From assembly GCA_024641255.1 (NCBI GenBank), contig JAHEDL010000144.1, positions 1 to 6,596 on the forward strand: 6,596 nucleotides of DNA. The letters run 5' to 3'. A program made the position numbers and the translations under genes. This DNA is from Pseudorhodobacter sp. GTDB taxonomy: Bacteria > Pseudomonadota > Alphaproteobacteria > Rhodobacterales > Rhodobacteraceae. The notes under the pieces were generated by a model. That model saw only the letters and a program-made list of their open reading frames with translations, made no database searches and was not told the DNA's origin. Below are positions 6,362 through 6,596 of the stretch, piece by piece (position 1 is the first letter of the stretch; each line of letters opens with the position of its first letter).

Positions 6362-6596
6362 ATGAAACTTGCCTTTCCGTTTCTTACCCTTGGCTCTGCT
6401 TTCGGCGCGTTGATGGTTTTTGCAGCACCGGGTGTTGCCAATACGATGCCGCAGGCTGACCCCGCCGCGCAAAGCTCCGAGGCGCAGCTGCGCGATCTGG
6501 CGCAATTGCTGCAATTTGCCGAAGCCGAGGGCGAGGATGATGACGAAGGTGCGGGCGATGATGACGAAGACAACGCGCCGTGCCTGAAGGCGGGCG
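6362..6596 (+). CDS. Secreted acidic protein of unknown function, 3' end cut by window edge
   Basis: The first 78 codons are present with no stop before the edge. The ATG has a GGAG Shine-Dalgarno (6350-6353) 8 nt upstream. Residues 1-26 form a signal peptide (MKLAFPF, a hydrophobic core, and A-A-P-G-V-A before the probable cut at 26/27). The mature start is Ala/Gln-rich and likely helical (QSSEAQLRDLAQLLQFAEAE, about 37-56). A strongly acidic run follows, with GEDDDEGAGDDDEDN at 57-71, and then Cys74. I do not recognise the family. The acidic run resembles in composition the tail of the PepSY protein just upstream. A TATCAC at 6320-6325 could be a -10 box, but no good -35 accompanies it. The terminator before it implies a separate promoter or limited read-through. 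It may belong to the same secreted, two-component-linked set, which the missing part could settle. Confidence 0.72.
   Translation, partial: MKLAFPFLTLGSAFGALMVFAAPGVANTMPQADPAAQSSEAQLRDLAQLLQFAEAEGEDDDEGAGDDDEDNAPCLKAG

Noticed and set aside
6354..6363. Palindrome ATTGATCAAT over the start of the last gene
   Set aside because: A single 10-bp palindrome with no second copy or matching operator pattern; likely chance.
1..6596. CRISPR array, tRNA/rRNA, insertion sequence or prophage genes
   Set aside because: No regularly spaced repeats, no tRNA-like folds, and no transposase, integrase or phage protein was found on either strand.

Overview
The window is GC-rich chromosomal DNA with tightly packed genes. 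It most likely comes from an alphaproteobacterium of the Rhodobacteraceae (Rhodobacterales). The evidence is the surE-pcm-nlpD cluster, the type of two-component system beside a secreted PepSY protein, and the general style of the proteins. The genus cannot be fixed from this sequence, and no rRNA, tRNA, insertion sequence, phage gene or CRISPR array is visible.

Region 1 (1-2566, minus strand) reads surE, then pcm, then nlpD, with nlpD cut by the left edge. A candidate promoter lies just upstream of surE. surE and pcm overlap by the four bases ATGA, and nlpD follows pcm after 41 bp that hold a small perfect hairpin. SurE is a survival-type nucleotidase, Pcm repairs isoaspartyl damage in proteins, and NlpD is an envelope lipoprotein of the LysM/LytM kind. 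Its LytM domain lacks a zinc-binding histidine, which fits an amidase activator rather than an enzyme. This is the order known from Escherichia coli, where rpoS follows; what follows here is outside the window.

Region 2 (2647-3543, minus strand) is a single ten-helix EamA/DMT permease. It is separated from surE by 135 bp and from the kinase gene upstream by 147 bp. The latter gap contains a short G/C-rich motif that resembles a dispersed intergenic element of this family.

Region 3 (3691-5657, minus strand) is a two-component operon. An OmpR/PhoB-type response regulator comes first and overlaps, again by ATGA, a QseC/PmrB-like sensor kinase. A 137-bp divergent intergenic region with several inverted repeats separates it from region 4.

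Region 4 (5795-6596, plus strand) holds a small secreted PepSY-domain protein with a His/Asp/Glu-rich tail. A convincing intrinsic terminator follows. The 5' end of a second secreted, very acidic protein then runs off the right edge. The divergent arrangement suggests that the two-component system controls, or is modulated by, the secreted PepSY protein and perhaps the acidic one. This is inference from layout. It is the most interesting part of the window, as a possible envelope or cation-sensing module.
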